64,000 nucleotides of DNA from Luteimonas padinae (GTDB lineage Bacteria; Pseudomonadota; Gammaproteobacteria; Xanthomonadales; Xanthomonadaceae). Both the position numbers and the translations under genes were made by a program. The DNA lies in the NCBI RefSeq assembly GCF_014652935.1, contig NZ_BMZT01000006.1:1-64000 (forward strand), written 5' to 3'. A model generated the notes under the pieces. It was not told the DNA's origin. It did no database searches and saw nothing but the letters and a program-made list of their open reading frames with translations. Below, piece by piece: positions 8,652 through 19,181 of this stretch (positions are counted from its first letter, which is position 1; every line of letters begins with the position of its first letter).

Positions 8652-8820
8652 GCGGGCCTGCAGCTCGAAGCGGTAGCTCAGCTTGACCAGCAGCTGCTCG
8701 TCGCCGCGCAGGTCGAAGCTGTCGCGCAGTCCGTCGAGCGACGCGAGCGCCCGAAGTCCTCGCGGTAGCCGCCACGTGCATGCCGGCGGCCAGGGCAAAG
8801 CGGATCGCGTTGTACGCCCG
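8652..8820 (-). pseudogene. Frame-disrupted C-terminal relic of an outer-membrane beta-barrel gene
   Basis: Read on the minus strand, this non-coding gap yields pieces that look like one protein spread over three frames: AYNAIRFALAAGMH in one frame, GYREDF in a second and DSFDLRGDEQLLVKLSYRFEL in parts in a third. LVKLSYRFEL is typical of the last strand of outer-membrane barrels. No intact start or open frame remains. The reading is a pattern judgement; only a database search would name the parent. Confidence 0.35.
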
Positions 8821-8822
8821 CC

Positions 8823-9317
8823 TCAGCGCTTGGGCTGGAGCATCGTCCCGGTGCAGTCCGGCGCGCCGCAGCGGCAGCCCCAGAGCTTCTTCAGCTTCGG
8901 CGTGTAGCGCTCCTCGAGCACGATGCCGTAGTTGTAGGTCAGCTCCTCGCCGGGCTCGATCCGGCGCAGGGCCTCGATGAAGACCTTGTCCTTGTGCCGG
9001 CGGTCGCGGTCGTCCTCCTCCACCACCGCCTCGCAGTTGGGCGCGCAGCTGTGGTTGATCCAGCGCGCGACGTTGCCGTCGATGTTGCCGTCGATGACGT
9101 AGTCGTCGTTGAGCGTGAACAGGAAGGTATGGCCGTTCTCGTCGATGTCGCCGTATGCCTCGTCGACCTCGTCGTGGCTGCGCAGCAGGCCCTTGTAGCG
9201 GATGATGCGCTCGCCGGCCTCGATCACGTCGGTGGCGAAGACGCCGTTGCCGTGGATCTCCGAGCGGCGGGCCTCGATCTTCTTTTTCTTCTTGTCCGAC
9301 TTGTCCTTGCTGGCCAT
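8823..9317 (-). CDS. SET-domain protein lysine methyltransferase-like
   Basis: A 164-residue SET-domain protein. SET enzymes transfer methyl groups from S-adenosylmethionine to protein lysines. Visible motifs in order: a lysine-rich N-terminus (KDKSDKKKKKIEARR), HGNGVFATDVI, the pseudoknot motif NHSCAPNCEA, YNYG, and a post-SET cysteine cluster CRCGAPDCTG. All core residues for SAM and substrate channel look intact. An alternative start three codons upstream (9326) is possible. Bacterial SET proteins are scattered and their targets mostly unknown; a histone-like protein is one candidate because a lysine-tailed HU is encoded 3.4 kb away. It is divergent from the suf regulator. Confidence 0.85.
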   Translation of the reverse strand: MASKDKSDKKKKKIEARRSEIHGNGVFATDVIEAGERIIRYKGLLRSHDEVDEAYGDIDENGHTFLFTLNDDYVIDGNIDGNVARWINHSCAPNCEAVVEEDDRDRRHKDKVFIEALRRIEPGEELTYNYGIVLEERYTPKLKKLWGCRCGAPDCTGTMLQPKR

Positions 9318-9433
9318 CGGCAACATCGTCTCGCGGGGAAAGGGGGCATTGTGGCCGCGACACCGCGCCTGCGCCACCGCGCCCGGACCGCGTGCCGGCG
9401 GGCGCGACCGGAACACGGCGTTCAGGGCCGGGC

Positions 9434-9463
9434 TTGGACCGGCGCGGCGCAAAAGCGTACAAT
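9434..9463 (+). promoter_or_regulatory. Promoter of the suf operon
   Basis: TTGGAC (9434-9439) and TACAAT (9458-9463) with an 18-base spacer sit 31 bases before the sufR start. This is one of the best sigma-70 matches in the window. Confidence 0.6.
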
Positions 9464-9466
9464 TTC

Positions 9467-9484
9467 GGTCCTGATTGATGGACC
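9467..9484 (+). promoter_or_regulatory. Palindrome at the suf transcription start, candidate Rrf2-regulator operator
   Basis: GGTCC-TGATTGAT-GGACC is an inverted repeat just downstream of the -10 box, where a bound repressor would block transcription. Rrf2 regulators bind dyad-symmetric sites; assignment to the adjacent regulator is inference. Confidence 0.4.
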
Positions 9485-9494
9485 CCGCCCCGGC

Positions 9495-9959
9495 ATGCTC
9501 CGCGTCACCCGCCTCACCGACTACGCCACCGTCGTGCTCACCGTGCTTGCGGTCGAGCCCGATCGCGTGCTCAGCGCGGCCGAGCTGGCCGAGCGCGCGG
9601 GGCTGGAGCCGCCGACGGTGAGCAAGGTGCTCCGTCCGCTGGCGCAGGCCGGCCTGCTGGAGGCCTTCCGCGGCGCGCACGGCGGCTACCGCCTGTCGCG
9701 CGCGCCGGAGGAGATCAGCCTGATCGCCATCGTCGAGGCCATGGAAGGTCCGCTGGCGATGACCGAATGCAGCCTCGACGACACCAGCTGCGGCATCGCC
9801 AGCCAGTGCGGCGCCCGCGCCAACTGGCGGCGCATCAACGACATCGTCGCCGACGCCCTGCGCGGCGTCAGCCTGGCGCAGATGCTGGACGCGCCGCCCC
9901 ACCCCGATCCCGAGGCCGGCGGAACGCGCCGCATCCCCGCCCGCCTCGCCACCGTTTGA
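9495..9959 (+). CDS. Rrf2-family Fe-S-responsive regulator of the suf operon
   Basis: A 154-residue Rrf2-family regulator, the type called SUF system Fe-S cluster assembly regulator. The N-terminal winged helix is clear ([13 protein letters not shown], then [16 protein letters not shown]). Three cysteines, Cys92, Cys99 and Cys105 in [15 protein letters not shown], have the spacing used by IscR-like proteins to hold a 2Fe-2S cluster. By analogy, cluster-loaded protein would repress suf and loss of the cluster would relieve repression. It is first in the operon, 17 bases before sufB, so it probably controls its own expression. Confidence 0.92.
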   Translation: MLRVTRLTDYATVVLTVLAVEPDRVLSAAELAERAGLEPPTVSKVLRPLAQAGLLEAFRGAHGGYRLSRAPEEISLIAIVEAMEGPLAMTECSLDDTSCGIASQCGARANWRRINDIVADALRGVSLAQMLDAPPHPDPEAGGTRRIPARLATV

Positions 9960-9976
9960 ATACCAGGCAGCCCGCA

Positions 9977-11449
<1,473 letters not shown>

Positions 11450-11487
11450 GACCGGGCGGTCGCGGGTGCGGCTGCCGCGAGGGCGGG

Positions 11488-11510
11488 TCGCAGCTGTAGC
11501 TGCTCCTACA
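11488..11510 (-). repeat. REP-like palindromic repeat between sufB and sufC
   Basis: The sequence TCGCAGCTGTAGCTGCTCCTACA is nearly identical to the repeat arm at 39173-39196 and carries an internal AGCTGTAGCT palindrome. Such elements sit between genes inside operons and may modulate mRNA stability or sufB/sufC ratios. Confidence 0.65.
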
Positions 11511-11562
11511 GGAATCGGGAGGTCGGTCGGTTGGCCGGTCGTCCCAGACACGAGAGAACGAA

Positions 11563-12329
<767 letters not shown>

Positions 12330-12330
<1 letters not shown>

Positions 12331-13601
12331 TGGCGACCCTGCTCGATTCGCTGGCCGCGGGCTTCAGCGGCGGGGGCGCGCGCCGCGCCGCGATGGAGGC
12401 CGCGCTGCGCGACGGCCTGCCGCATGCGCGCAGCGAGGCCTGGAAGTACACCTCGCTGCGCCAGCTCGAGCGCCGCGGCTTCTCGCCGGTACCTCTAGCC
12501 CACGCCGGCGTCGACCCGGCGCTGCTCGCCGGCATCCCGGCGCCGCGGCTGGTGTTCGTCAACGGTCGCCATGATGCGGCGCTGTCCGATCTGTCCGGCT
12601 TGCCCGAGGGCGCGCGCCTGCTGACCATGGCCCAGGCGCTTGCCGATCCCGACCCGCGCGAAAGCAACGTGCTCGCACGCAGCTATGAGCGCGCGGACGA
12701 AGTCTTCGCGCGCCTCAACGCCGCACTCGCCGACGACGGCGCGGTGCTGCGCATCGCCGAAGGCGTGGCGGTGGAGGCGCCGGTGCACCTGGTCTTCATC
12801 GGCCTGCCCGCAGAAGGCGACCTCGCCTGGCATTCGCGCCACCTGGTCGAACTGCGCCGCGGCGCCTCGGCCACGGTGATCGAGCACCACGTCGCCGGCG
12901 GCGAGCATGCCCACCTCGGCAACACCGTCGCCCACGTGCACCTGGCCGCGAACGCCACGCTGCGCCACGCCCGCGTGCAGGACGAGTCGGACCGCGCGAC
13001 GCTGTTCACCCACACCGACGCCGTGCTCGCACGCGAGTCCAGCTACCGCCGCCTCGACCTCGAGCTGGGCGGCGCGCTGTCGCGCCACGAGCTCAACGTG
13101 CGCCTGGAAGGCGAGCGCGCCGAGCTGGTCGCCAACGGCGTGCTGCTGGCCTCGGGCCGGCGCCACCTCGACACCCGCCTGGGCATCGTCCACATCGCCC
13201 GCGACACCCGCTGCGAACTGGGCTGGCGCGGCATGGCCGCCGGCCGCGGCCGCGCGGTCTTTCACGGCGGCATCGAGATCCGCGAGGGCGCCGACGGCAC
13301 CGACGCCAGGCTGTCGAACAAGAACCTGCTGCTGTCCGACACCGCCGAGATCGACACCCAGCCGGTGCTGGTGATCCACGCCGACGAAGTCACTGCCGCA
13401 CACGGCGCCACCGTCGGCCAGCTCGACGACAACGCGATGTTCTACCTGCGTTCGCGCGGCCTGCCGGAAGACGAGGCGCGGGCGCTGCTGACCGCGGCCT
13501 TCGTGCGCGAGCCGCTGGTGTCGGTGGTCGGGACGCCGGCGATGCGGGAGATGCTGGAGGAATGGCTGGACCGGGCGATTGCCGGGCAGGTGCTGGCGTG
13601 A
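12330..13601 (+). CDS. sufD: SufD, partner subunit of the Fe-S scaffold complex
   Basis: A 423-residue SufD protein that pairs with SufB and SufC and helps iron entry to the scaffold. It opens MATLLDSLAAGFSGGG, has the EAWKYTSLRQLE motif near residue 40, a central parallel beta-helix and the C-terminal SufB/SufD signature HGATVGQLDDNAMFYLRSRGL. His in the VTAAHGATVG segment corresponds to a functional ligand in SufD. ATG overlaps the sufC stop, and its own stop overlaps the GTG of sufS, so translation is coupled along sufCDS. Confidence 0.96.
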
Positions 13602-14893
13602 GCGAGGCCGGCAAGCTTCGCCCCCGTCCGCCCTCCGGGCACCTTCCGCCGCAGGGGGAAGAGGGAGCGGGCTCCGGGATCGATTGGGCCAGGGTGCGCG
13701 GGGACTTCCCGCTGCTGGCGCGCGAGGTCCACGGCAAGCCGCTGGTCTACCTCGATTCCGCCAACACCGGGCAGAAGCCCGCGGCGGTGATCGAGGCGGT
13801 CGACGGCTTCTACCGCCGCCACAACGCCAACGTCAGCCGCGCCGTGCACCAGCTCGGCAGCGAGGCCACCGAGGCCTACGAGGGCGCGCGGGCCAAGCTG
13901 GCGCGCTTCATCAACGTGCGCGCCGACGAGCTGGTGCTGACCAGCGGCACCACCTTCGCGATCAACCTGGTGGCCTATTCCTGGGCGCTGCCGCGGCTCA
14001 AGGCCGGCGACGTGATCCTGCTCACGCGCATGGAGCACCACGCCAACATCGTGCCCTGGCAACTGGTGGCGCAGCGCACCGGCGCGCGCATCGAGGTGGT
14101 CGACCTGTTGCCCGACGGCCGCCTCGACCTCGACATGCTGCGCGCGAAGATGACCGGCGAGGTGAAGCTGCTGGCCGTGACCCATGTCAGCAACGTGCTC
14201 GGCACCGTCAACCCGGTGGCCGACATCTGCCGCGAGGCGCGCAGGCGCGGGATCGTCACCGTGGTCGACGGCTCGCAGGCGCTGCCGCACCGCCCGGTGG
14301 ACGTCGCCGCCATCGGCTGCGATTTCTATGCGCTCACCGGCCACAAGATGTGCGCGCCCACCGGCACCGGCGCGCTGTGGGCGCGGCGCGAGCACCTCGA
14401 GGCCATGCCGCCCTTCATCGGCGGCGGCGAGATGATCAAGGAGGTGCGGCTGGACGGCGGCACCGTGTTCAACGACCCGCCGCGCAAGTTCGAGGCCGGC
14501 ACGCCCAACATCGCCGGCTTCGTCGGCATCGGCGCGGCGGTGGACTACCTGTGCGCGCTCGGCATGGAGAACATCGAGGCGCGCGAGCGCGAGCTGCTGG
14601 CGCATCTGGACGAGGAGTTCGGAAAGGTCGAAGGCTTGCGCGTCTTCGGCACCGCGCCCGGCAAGGCCGCCGTGGTGTCGTTCGCGATCGACGGCGTGCA
14701 TTCGCACGACCTCGCCACCCTGCTCGACCTGGAGGGCGTGGCGGTACGCTCCGGCCAGCACTGCGCGCATCCGCTGCTGGAATGGCTGGGCGTCACCGCC
14801 ACCTGCCGCGCGTCGCTGGCCTTCTACAACACCCACGCCGAGATCGAGGCCTTCATCGCCGCGCTGCGCAAGGTGCGTGGGCTTCTGGCGTAG
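13598..14893 (+). CDS. sufS: SufS cysteine desulfurase
   Basis: A PLP enzyme that takes sulfur from cysteine for Fe-S assembly, 431 residues from the GTG that overlaps the sufD stop (GTGA). PLP Lys250 lies in LTGHKMCAPTG and the persulfide Cys389 in SGQHCAHPLL. The typical start of the fold (IDWARVRGDFPLL) is only reached at residue 28. The preceding segment, LRPRPPSGHLPPQGEEGAG, is Pro/Gly rich and unlike SufS; its DNA resembles an intergenic palindromic repeat. No closer in-frame ATG exists between 13598 and the fold. No sufE or sufU gene is present nearby. Confidence 0.95.
   Translation: MSEAGKLRPRPPSGHLPPQGEEGAGSGIDWARVRGDFPLLAREVHGKPLVYLDSANTGQKPAAVIEAVDGFYRRHNANVSRAVHQLGSEATEAYEGARAKLARFINVRADELVLTSGTTFAINLVAYSWALPRLKAGDVILLTRMEHHANIVPWQLVAQRTGARIEVVDLLPDGRLDLDMLRAKMTGEVKLLAVTHVSNVLGTVNPVADICREARRRGIVTVVDGSQALPHRPVDVAAIGCDFYALTGHKMCAPTGTGALWARREHLEAMPPFIGGGEMIKEVRLDGGTVFNDPPRKFEAGTPNIAGFVGIGAAVDYLCALGMENIEARERELLAHLDEEFGKVEGLRVFGTAPGKAAVVSFAIDGVHSHDLATLLDLEGVAVRSGQHCAHPLLEWLGVTATCRASLAFYNTHAEIEAFIAALRKVRGLLA
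13615..13665 (+). repeat. Palindrome-like insertion inside the 5' end of sufS
   Basis: GC-rich DNA with the pattern CCCTCCGGGCACCTTCCGCC and a mirrored CTTCC/GGAAG pair encodes the non-conserved Pro/Gly stretch at SufS residues 6-25. It resembles, from memory, Xanthomonad extragenic repeats of the CCCTCCGGGxACCTTCTCCC type. No second copy is in the window. Confidence 0.35.
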
Positions 14894-14921
14894 GGCCGCC
14901 GGCCGGCGGCACAATCGCGCG

Positions 14922-15446
14922 ATGACCGACCTGCACTTCCGCCCCGCCACCGACGCCGACATCGACGCGATCATTCTGCTGGTGACCCGCGCCTACCGCG
15001 GCGACGCCAGCCGTGCCGGCTGGACCACCGAAGCCGACCTGCTCGACGGCGAGCGCATCGACGCCGACGTATTGCGCGCGGACATCGGCCGCCCCGGCAG
15101 CCGCGTGGTGCTGGGCCTGCGCGACGGCGCGCTGCTGGCCTGCGCCCACGCCGCCGACCTCGGCGGGCGCGCCTACTTCGGCATGTTCGCGGTCGAACCG
15201 ACCTGCCAGGGCGGCGGTATCGGCCGGGCCACGCTGGCCGAGTGCGAGCGCATCGCCCGCGACGAGTGGCGCCTGCCGAAGATGCAGATGACGGTGATCG
15301 ACCTGCGCGACGAGCTGATCGCCTGGTACCAGCGCCTCGGCTACCGGCGCACCGGCGTCCACCACCCGTTTCCCTATGGCGACGCCCGCTTCGGCATTCC
15401 GAAGCGCGACGACCTGCGCTTCGAGGTCCTGGAGAAGATGCTGTGA
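14922..15446 (+). CDS. GNAT-family N-acetyltransferase
   Basis: A 174-residue acetyl-CoA-dependent transferase. The fold is recognisable from FRPATDADIDAIILLV at the N-terminus, the FGMFAVEP strand, the acetyl-CoA loop CQGGGIGRATLAE (residues 95-106), and YQRLGYRRTGVHHP at the end of the fold. The acceptor substrate is unknown. The gene follows sufS by 28 bases and its stop overlaps the GTG of the Rieske gene, so it travels as part of the suf transcript, a layout common in Xanthomonads. Confidence 0.88.
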   Translation: MTDLHFRPATDADIDAIILLVTRAYRGDASRAGWTTEADLLDGERIDADVLRADIGRPGSRVVLGLRDGALLACAHAADLGGRAYFGMFAVEPTCQGGGIGRATLAECERIARDEWRLPKMQMTVIDLRDELIAWYQRLGYRRTGVHHPFPYGDARFGIPKRDDLRFEVLEKML

Positions 15447-15775
15447 GCGAGACCTGGACCTTCGTCTGCACCAGCGCCGAGCTGCTGCCGGGCGAGATGC
15501 AGACGGCCTTCGACGAGGTCACCGGCGCCCCGATCCTGGTGCTCAACCTGGACGGCGAGCTGTACGCGCTGGAGGACGTCTGCAGCCACGAGGACTTCGA
15601 GCTCTCCGCCGGTGCCTTCGACCCGGCCGAAGGCACCATCGAATGCGTGCTGCACGGGGCGAAGTTCGACGTCCGCGACGGCCGCGCGCTCTGCGCCCCG
15701 GCCTACGAGCCTGTGGCCAAGTTCCCGGTGAAGCGCGAACACGACGGCATCTGGACCCGCGACGACCGGGACTGA
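15443..15775 (+). CDS. Rieske 2Fe-2S ferredoxin
   Basis: A 110-residue Rieske-type ferredoxin, similar to the small electron carriers of non-haem iron dioxygenases. The two cluster motifs are Cys47-Ser-His49 in EDVCSHEDFEL and Cys68-x-x-His71 in ECVLHGAKFDV. GTG 15443 overlaps the GNAT stop (GTGA). In the suf context it may be an Fe-S acceptor or an electron donor for cluster assembly; no oxygenase component is nearby. It is the last gene of the suf transcript. Confidence 0.92.
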   Translation: MSETWTFVCTSAELLPGEMQTAFDEVTGAPILVLNLDGELYALEDVCSHEDFELSAGAFDPAEGTIECVLHGAKFDVRDGRALCAPAYEPVAKFPVKREHDGIWTRDDRD

Positions 15776-15860
15776 GCACGGCGCCGCATCCAGGCTGGCG
15801 GCACCCGATCCCCGATACCCGGCACGCGGCACGCGGCGCGCAAATGGGATCACGAATCCA

Positions 15861-15889
15861 TTGCACATGCTAATGGTTCTCATTAAGAT
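15861..15889 (+). promoter_or_regulatory. Promoter of the TonB receptor gene
   Basis: TTGCAC (15861-15866) and TAAGAT (15884-15889) are 17 bases apart, a well-spaced sigma-70 promoter. The Fur-box-like palindrome fills the spacer and touches the -10. Confidence 0.6.
15868..15886 (+). promoter_or_regulatory. Putative Fur box upstream of the TonB receptor
   Basis: TGCTAATGGTTCTCATTAA has the arms TAATG and CATTA around a five-base centre and, on the other strand, reads TTAATGAGAACCATTAGCA, close to the Fur consensus of AATGA-type arms. Its position over the promoter spacer fits iron-dependent repression. Confidence 0.7.
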
Positions 15890-16002
15890 GCAGCCCATTC
15901 ATGGAGCCGCCCGGCCGCCTGCAGGCCCGGCGCCCCTCCACGCGTCCAGCAGCCGCCAGTGACGCGGGCCCGTCAAAACCCCGCTCCGGAGCACTCCGTC
16001 CC

Positions 16003-18387
16003 ATGTCCATCCACGCCGCCCGCCTCCCCGCGCGACGTGCGCCCGTGCGCACCCTCCTGTCCGCCTCGATCGCCCTGCTGCTGCCGCTGTCGCACGCCGT
16101 GGCGCAGGAGGCCATGCCCGACGGTGGCGCCGATGCCACCGACTTCGACACCATCGTGGTGACCGCCGCCGGCTTCGAGCAGAAGATCACCGACGCGCCG
16201 GCCAGCATCAGCGTGATCACGCGCGATGAGCTGGAAAAGCGCCCCTACGTCACCCTGATCGACGCCGTGCGCGACCTCGAGGGCGTGGACGTGGGCGAGA
16301 CCTCGGACAAGACCGGGCAGAAGACGATCAGCATGCGCGGCATGGGCTCGGACTACACCCTGATCCTCATCGACGGCCGCCGCCAGAACAACCACGGCGA
16401 CATCTACCCGAACAACTTCGGCGGCAACCAGTTCAACCATATCCCGCCGCTGGACATGATCGAGCGCATCGAAGTGATCCGCGGGCCCGCATCGACCCTG
16501 TACGGCGCCGACGCCCTGGGCGGCGTGATCAACATCATCACCCGCAAGGTCGGCCAGCGCTGGTACGGCTCGGCCACGGTGTCGCGCAATTTCCAGGAGG
16601 ACGACCAGTTCGGCACCGACAGCACCATCGACTTCGCCATCAGCGGCCCGCTGGTGAAGGACACGCTGGGCCTTGGCGTGCGCGGCTCCTGGTACGAGCG
16701 CGACGCATCCACGCCCGAATACGAGCTCATCACCGCGCCCGACGGCACGGAGCATGAGCGCTCGCTGGGCTTCGGCGGCGGCGGCAAGACCGTGGACAAC
16801 ACCAACAAGACCGCCGGCGTGACCCTGAGCTGGACGCCGGGCGAGTTCCAGAGCGTGGTGTTCGACTACGACGTCTCGCGGCAGGACTACGACAACACGC
16901 CGTACATCAACAACCTCGGCACCGAGACCTATCCGCTGGGCACCGTCGACGGCATCGAGGGCCTGTGGCGTTCGGCGCCGCGCGTGGGCTACGCCGCCGA
17001 CCAGGAGTTCACCCGCGACCAGTGGGCGCTGACCTGGAACGGGCAGTGGGACTGGGGCAACAGCTTCGTCTCGCTGGCCCGCATCCAGACCGGGAACAAC
17101 GGCCGCACCCTGCCCTTCACCGTGGCCGAGCGCCTGCAGCACCTGGACATGTACTGCGACAACGCCGCGGTGTGCGATACCGGCCCCTATGCCGGGCTGA
17201 CCCGCGACGAGCGCCGCCAGCTGGTCGAGGACACCTTCCTGCCGCGGCCCAAGCGCACCATGGAAAGCAGCCAGTACACCCTGGACGCCAAGGTCGACGT
17301 CGCCGTGGGCGAGCAGCACCACCTCATCGTCGGCGGCCAGCTGATCGACGGTGAGCTCGAGGACGGCGTGTTCGGCATGGAAGGCGGCGGTGACGGCGGC
17401 GGCACCGTGCAGGACCACGAGATGTGGTCGCTGTTCGCCGAGGACAACTGGAGCCCGACCGAGGCCCTGACCATCACCCTGGGCCTGCGCCACGACGACC
17501 ACAACGTCTTCGGCAGCCACCTCAGCCCGCGCGCGTACGCGGTCTGGGACCTGAGCCCGGGCTGGACCCTGAAGGGCGGCGTCAGCACCGGCTACAAGAC
17601 CCCCAAGACCACCGACCTGTACGACGGCATCACGGGCTTCGGCGGACAGGGCACCTCGCCCTTCGTCGGCAACCCGGACCTCGAGCCGGAAACCAGCGTC
17701 AACAGCGAGATCGCGCTGTACTGGACCTCGCCCGACAGCCTCCACAGTTTCAACGCCACCATTTTCCGCAACGACTTCGAGGACAAGATCGCCCGCGGCG
17801 AAGGCAACCTGAGCTGCGAGCAGACCGGAGGCGTGCGGCCCTGTGCCAACCTCGGCGACTTCGGCATGCTCGGCTACACCACCTACGCGCAGAACATCAA
17901 CATCGACGAAGTCCGCATCCAGGGCGCCGAGCTGGCCGGGCGCTGGGGCATCACCGAGACCTGGTCGCTGCGCGCCAACTACACCTACACCGACAGCGAG
18001 CAGCTCAGCGGCGCCGACCAGGGCCTGCCGCTGACCGACACCGCCAGGCACATGGCCAATGCCAGCCTGGCCTGGCAGGCCACCGACCGCTTCAGCATGC
18101 AGCTGGTCTCCGAAACCCGCTCCAAGCGCTACCGCGACGTGGTCGATGGCGTCCGCCGCGACTACGAGGACTACACCGTGCTCCACCTGGCCGCGCAGTA
18201 CCGCTTCAATGACCACGTCAGCGTCAATGCCCGGATCAACAACCTGCTCGACGAGGACTTCACCTCGTTCCAGACCCTGTGGACGCAGGACCCGAACACC
18301 GGCGAGTGGGCGCCGACCTATCTCGACGACTACAACAACAAGGACAAGGCGCGGAACCTCTGGCTCAGCCTGAACGTGCGGTTCTGA
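16003..18387 (+). CDS. TonB-dependent outer-membrane receptor, probably for a ferric chelate
   Basis: A 794-residue receptor importing a ligand through the outer membrane using TonB energy. A signal peptide (about 1-34, ending AVAQ) is followed by a TonB-box-like DTIVVTA, a plug domain (APASISVITRDEL, RGMGSDYTLILIDGRR, IRGPASTLYGADALGGVINIITR), and a beta-barrel ending in LSLNVRF with the C-terminal Phe. Plug motifs are of the CirA/FepA/IroN siderophore-receptor type. The start at 16003 is chosen for the signal peptide and GGAG 11 bases upstream. The Fur-box-like site and downstream PepSY/ApbE operon support iron uptake; the ligand is unknown. Confidence 0.93.
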   Translation: MSIHAARLPARRAPVRTLLSASIALLLPLSHAVAQEAMPDGGADATDFDTIVVTAAGFEQKITDAPASISVITRDELEKRPYVTLIDAVRDLEGVDVGETSDKTGQKTISMRGMGSDYTLILIDGRRQNNHGDIYPNNFGGNQFNHIPPLDMIERIEVIRGPASTLYGADALGGVINIITRKVGQRWYGSATVSRNFQEDDQFGTDSTIDFAISGPLVKDTLGLGVRGSWYERDASTPEYELITAPDGTEHERSLGFGGGGKTVDNTNKTAGVTLSWTPGEFQSVVFDYDVSRQDYDNTPYINNLGTETYPLGTVDGIEGLWRSAPRVGYAADQEFTRDQWALTWNGQWDWGNSFVSLARIQTGNNGRTLPFTVAERLQHLDMYCDNAAVCDTGPYAGLTRDERRQLVEDTFLPRPKRTMESSQYTLDAKVDVAVGEQHHLIVGGQLIDGELEDGVFGMEGGGDGGGTVQDHEMWSLFAEDNWSPTEALTITLGLRHDDHNVFGSHLSPRAYAVWDLSPGWTLKGGVSTGYKTPKTTDLYDGITGFGGQGTSPFVGNPDLEPETSVNSEIALYWTSPDSLHSFNATIFRNDFEDKIARGEGNLSCEQTGGVRPCANLGDFGMLGYTTYAQNINIDEVRIQGAELAGRWGITETWSLRANYTYTDSEQLSGADQGLPLTDTARHMANASLAWQATDRFSMQLVSETRSKRYRDVVDGVRRDYEDYTVLHLAAQYRFNDHVSVNARINNLLDEDFTSFQTLWTQDPNTGEWAPTYLDDYNNKDKARNLWLSLNVRF

Positions 18388-18411
18388 GCGCAGCCTTCAG
18401 GCCGTCCCGTT

Positions 18412-18447
18412 GCCGGCACCCCGGTGACGGGGCGCAGGCCTGCCGGC
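18412..18447 (+). other. Two-tier hairpin after the TonB receptor gene
   Basis: GCCGGCA/TGCCGGC form an outer stem and CCCCG-GTGA-CGGGG an inner one. There is no T-run, so it may attenuate or protect mRNA rather than terminate fully. It stands directly before the next Fur box. Confidence 0.4.
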
Positions 18448-18455
18448 TCAGTCAT

Positions 18456-18472
18456 ATGAGAACGCTTCTCAT
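18456..18472 (+). promoter_or_regulatory. Perfect Fur-box-like palindrome before the PepSY operon
   Basis: ATGAGAA-CGC-TTCTCAT is an exact 7-3-7 inverted repeat of the AATGAGAA type seen in Fur sites. It overlaps the expected -35 of a promoter whose -10 is TATACT at 18480-18485. Confidence 0.72.
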
Positions 18473-18479
18473 CAGCAGC

Positions 18480-18485
18480 TATACT
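18480..18485 (+). promoter_or_regulatory. -10 element of the PepSY operon promoter
   Basis: TATACT lies 26 bases before the GTG start of the PepSY gene. With a 17-base spacer the -35 region falls inside the Fur-box-like palindrome. Confidence 0.55.
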
Positions 18486-18511
18486 TCCGCCCCCCCAGTT
18501 CCGGTATCGAC

Positions 18512-19156
18512 GTGACAGCATCGTCCCCGACCACCGACACCGCGGCGGCCCGCCAGCGCCGCGGCTTCTGGCTGCGCACCCTGCACCAGTGGCACTGGAT
18601 CAGCTCGGCGGTGTGCCTGGTCGGCATGCTGCTGTTCGCGATCACCGGGATCACGCTCAACCACGCCGCGAAGATCGAGGGCAGCCCGGAGGTCGACAAC
18701 CGCCAGCTCGAGCTGCCCGCGGAGCTCCTCCCGCAGCTCGACGCCCACGCCGAAGGCAACGCGCCGCTGCCGCGCGAACTCGAGCGCTGGCTGCGCGACG
18801 AACTGGGCGCCTCCACCGGTGGCCGCGAGGCCGAGTGGTCGGAGGACGAGGTCTACCTGTCGATGCCCGGCCCCGGCCGCGACGCCTGGCTGGCGATCGA
18901 CAAGGCCGGCGGCACGGTCGAGTACGAACGCACCGACCGCGGCTGGGTCTCCTACCTCAACGACCTGCACAAGGGCCGCAATTCCGGGCCGGCCTGGGGC
19001 TGGTTCATCGACGTCTTCGCCATCGCCTGCATCGTGTTCACGCTGACCGGGCTGTTCCTGCTGCAGATGCACGCCCGGCAGCGGCCCGGCACCTGGCCCT
19101 GGGTGGGCCTGGGCCTGGTGGTCCCCGTGCTGCTGGCGCTGCTGTTCATCCATTGA
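18512..19156 (+). CDS. PepSY-associated transmembrane protein, candidate haem or flavin reductase subunit
   Basis: A 214-residue inner-membrane protein of the PepSY-TM type, a group implicated in ferric-siderophore reduction. Membrane helices are at about 29-50, 163-187 and 196-213. Histidines His25, His28, His51, His153 and His187 lie at helix ends (LHQWHW, TLNHA, DLHKG, LLQMHA) and could ligate haem. The loop of about 110 residues between helices 1 and 2 would be the PepSY-like periplasmic domain. It starts with GTG at 18512, behind the second Fur-box-like site, and is the first gene of a five-gene operon. The protein is short compared with four-helix PepSY reductases. Confidence 0.85.
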   Translation: MTASSPTTDTAAARQRRGFWLRTLHQWHWISSAVCLVGMLLFAITGITLNHAAKIEGSPEVDNRQLELPAELLPQLDAHAEGNAPLPRELERWLRDELGASTGGREAEWSEDEVYLSMPGPGRDAWLAIDKAGGTVEYERTDRGWVSYLNDLHKGRNSGPAWGWFIDVFAIACIVFTLTGLFLLQMHARQRPGTWPWVGLGLVVPVLLALLFIH

Positions 19157-19181
19157 CCCACTTCAACCCAGGAACCCGCAT

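Noticed and set aside
18412-18447. Hairpin as a full intrinsic terminator of the TonB receptor gene
   Set aside because: No T-run follows the stem, so only a partial or stabilising role is supported.
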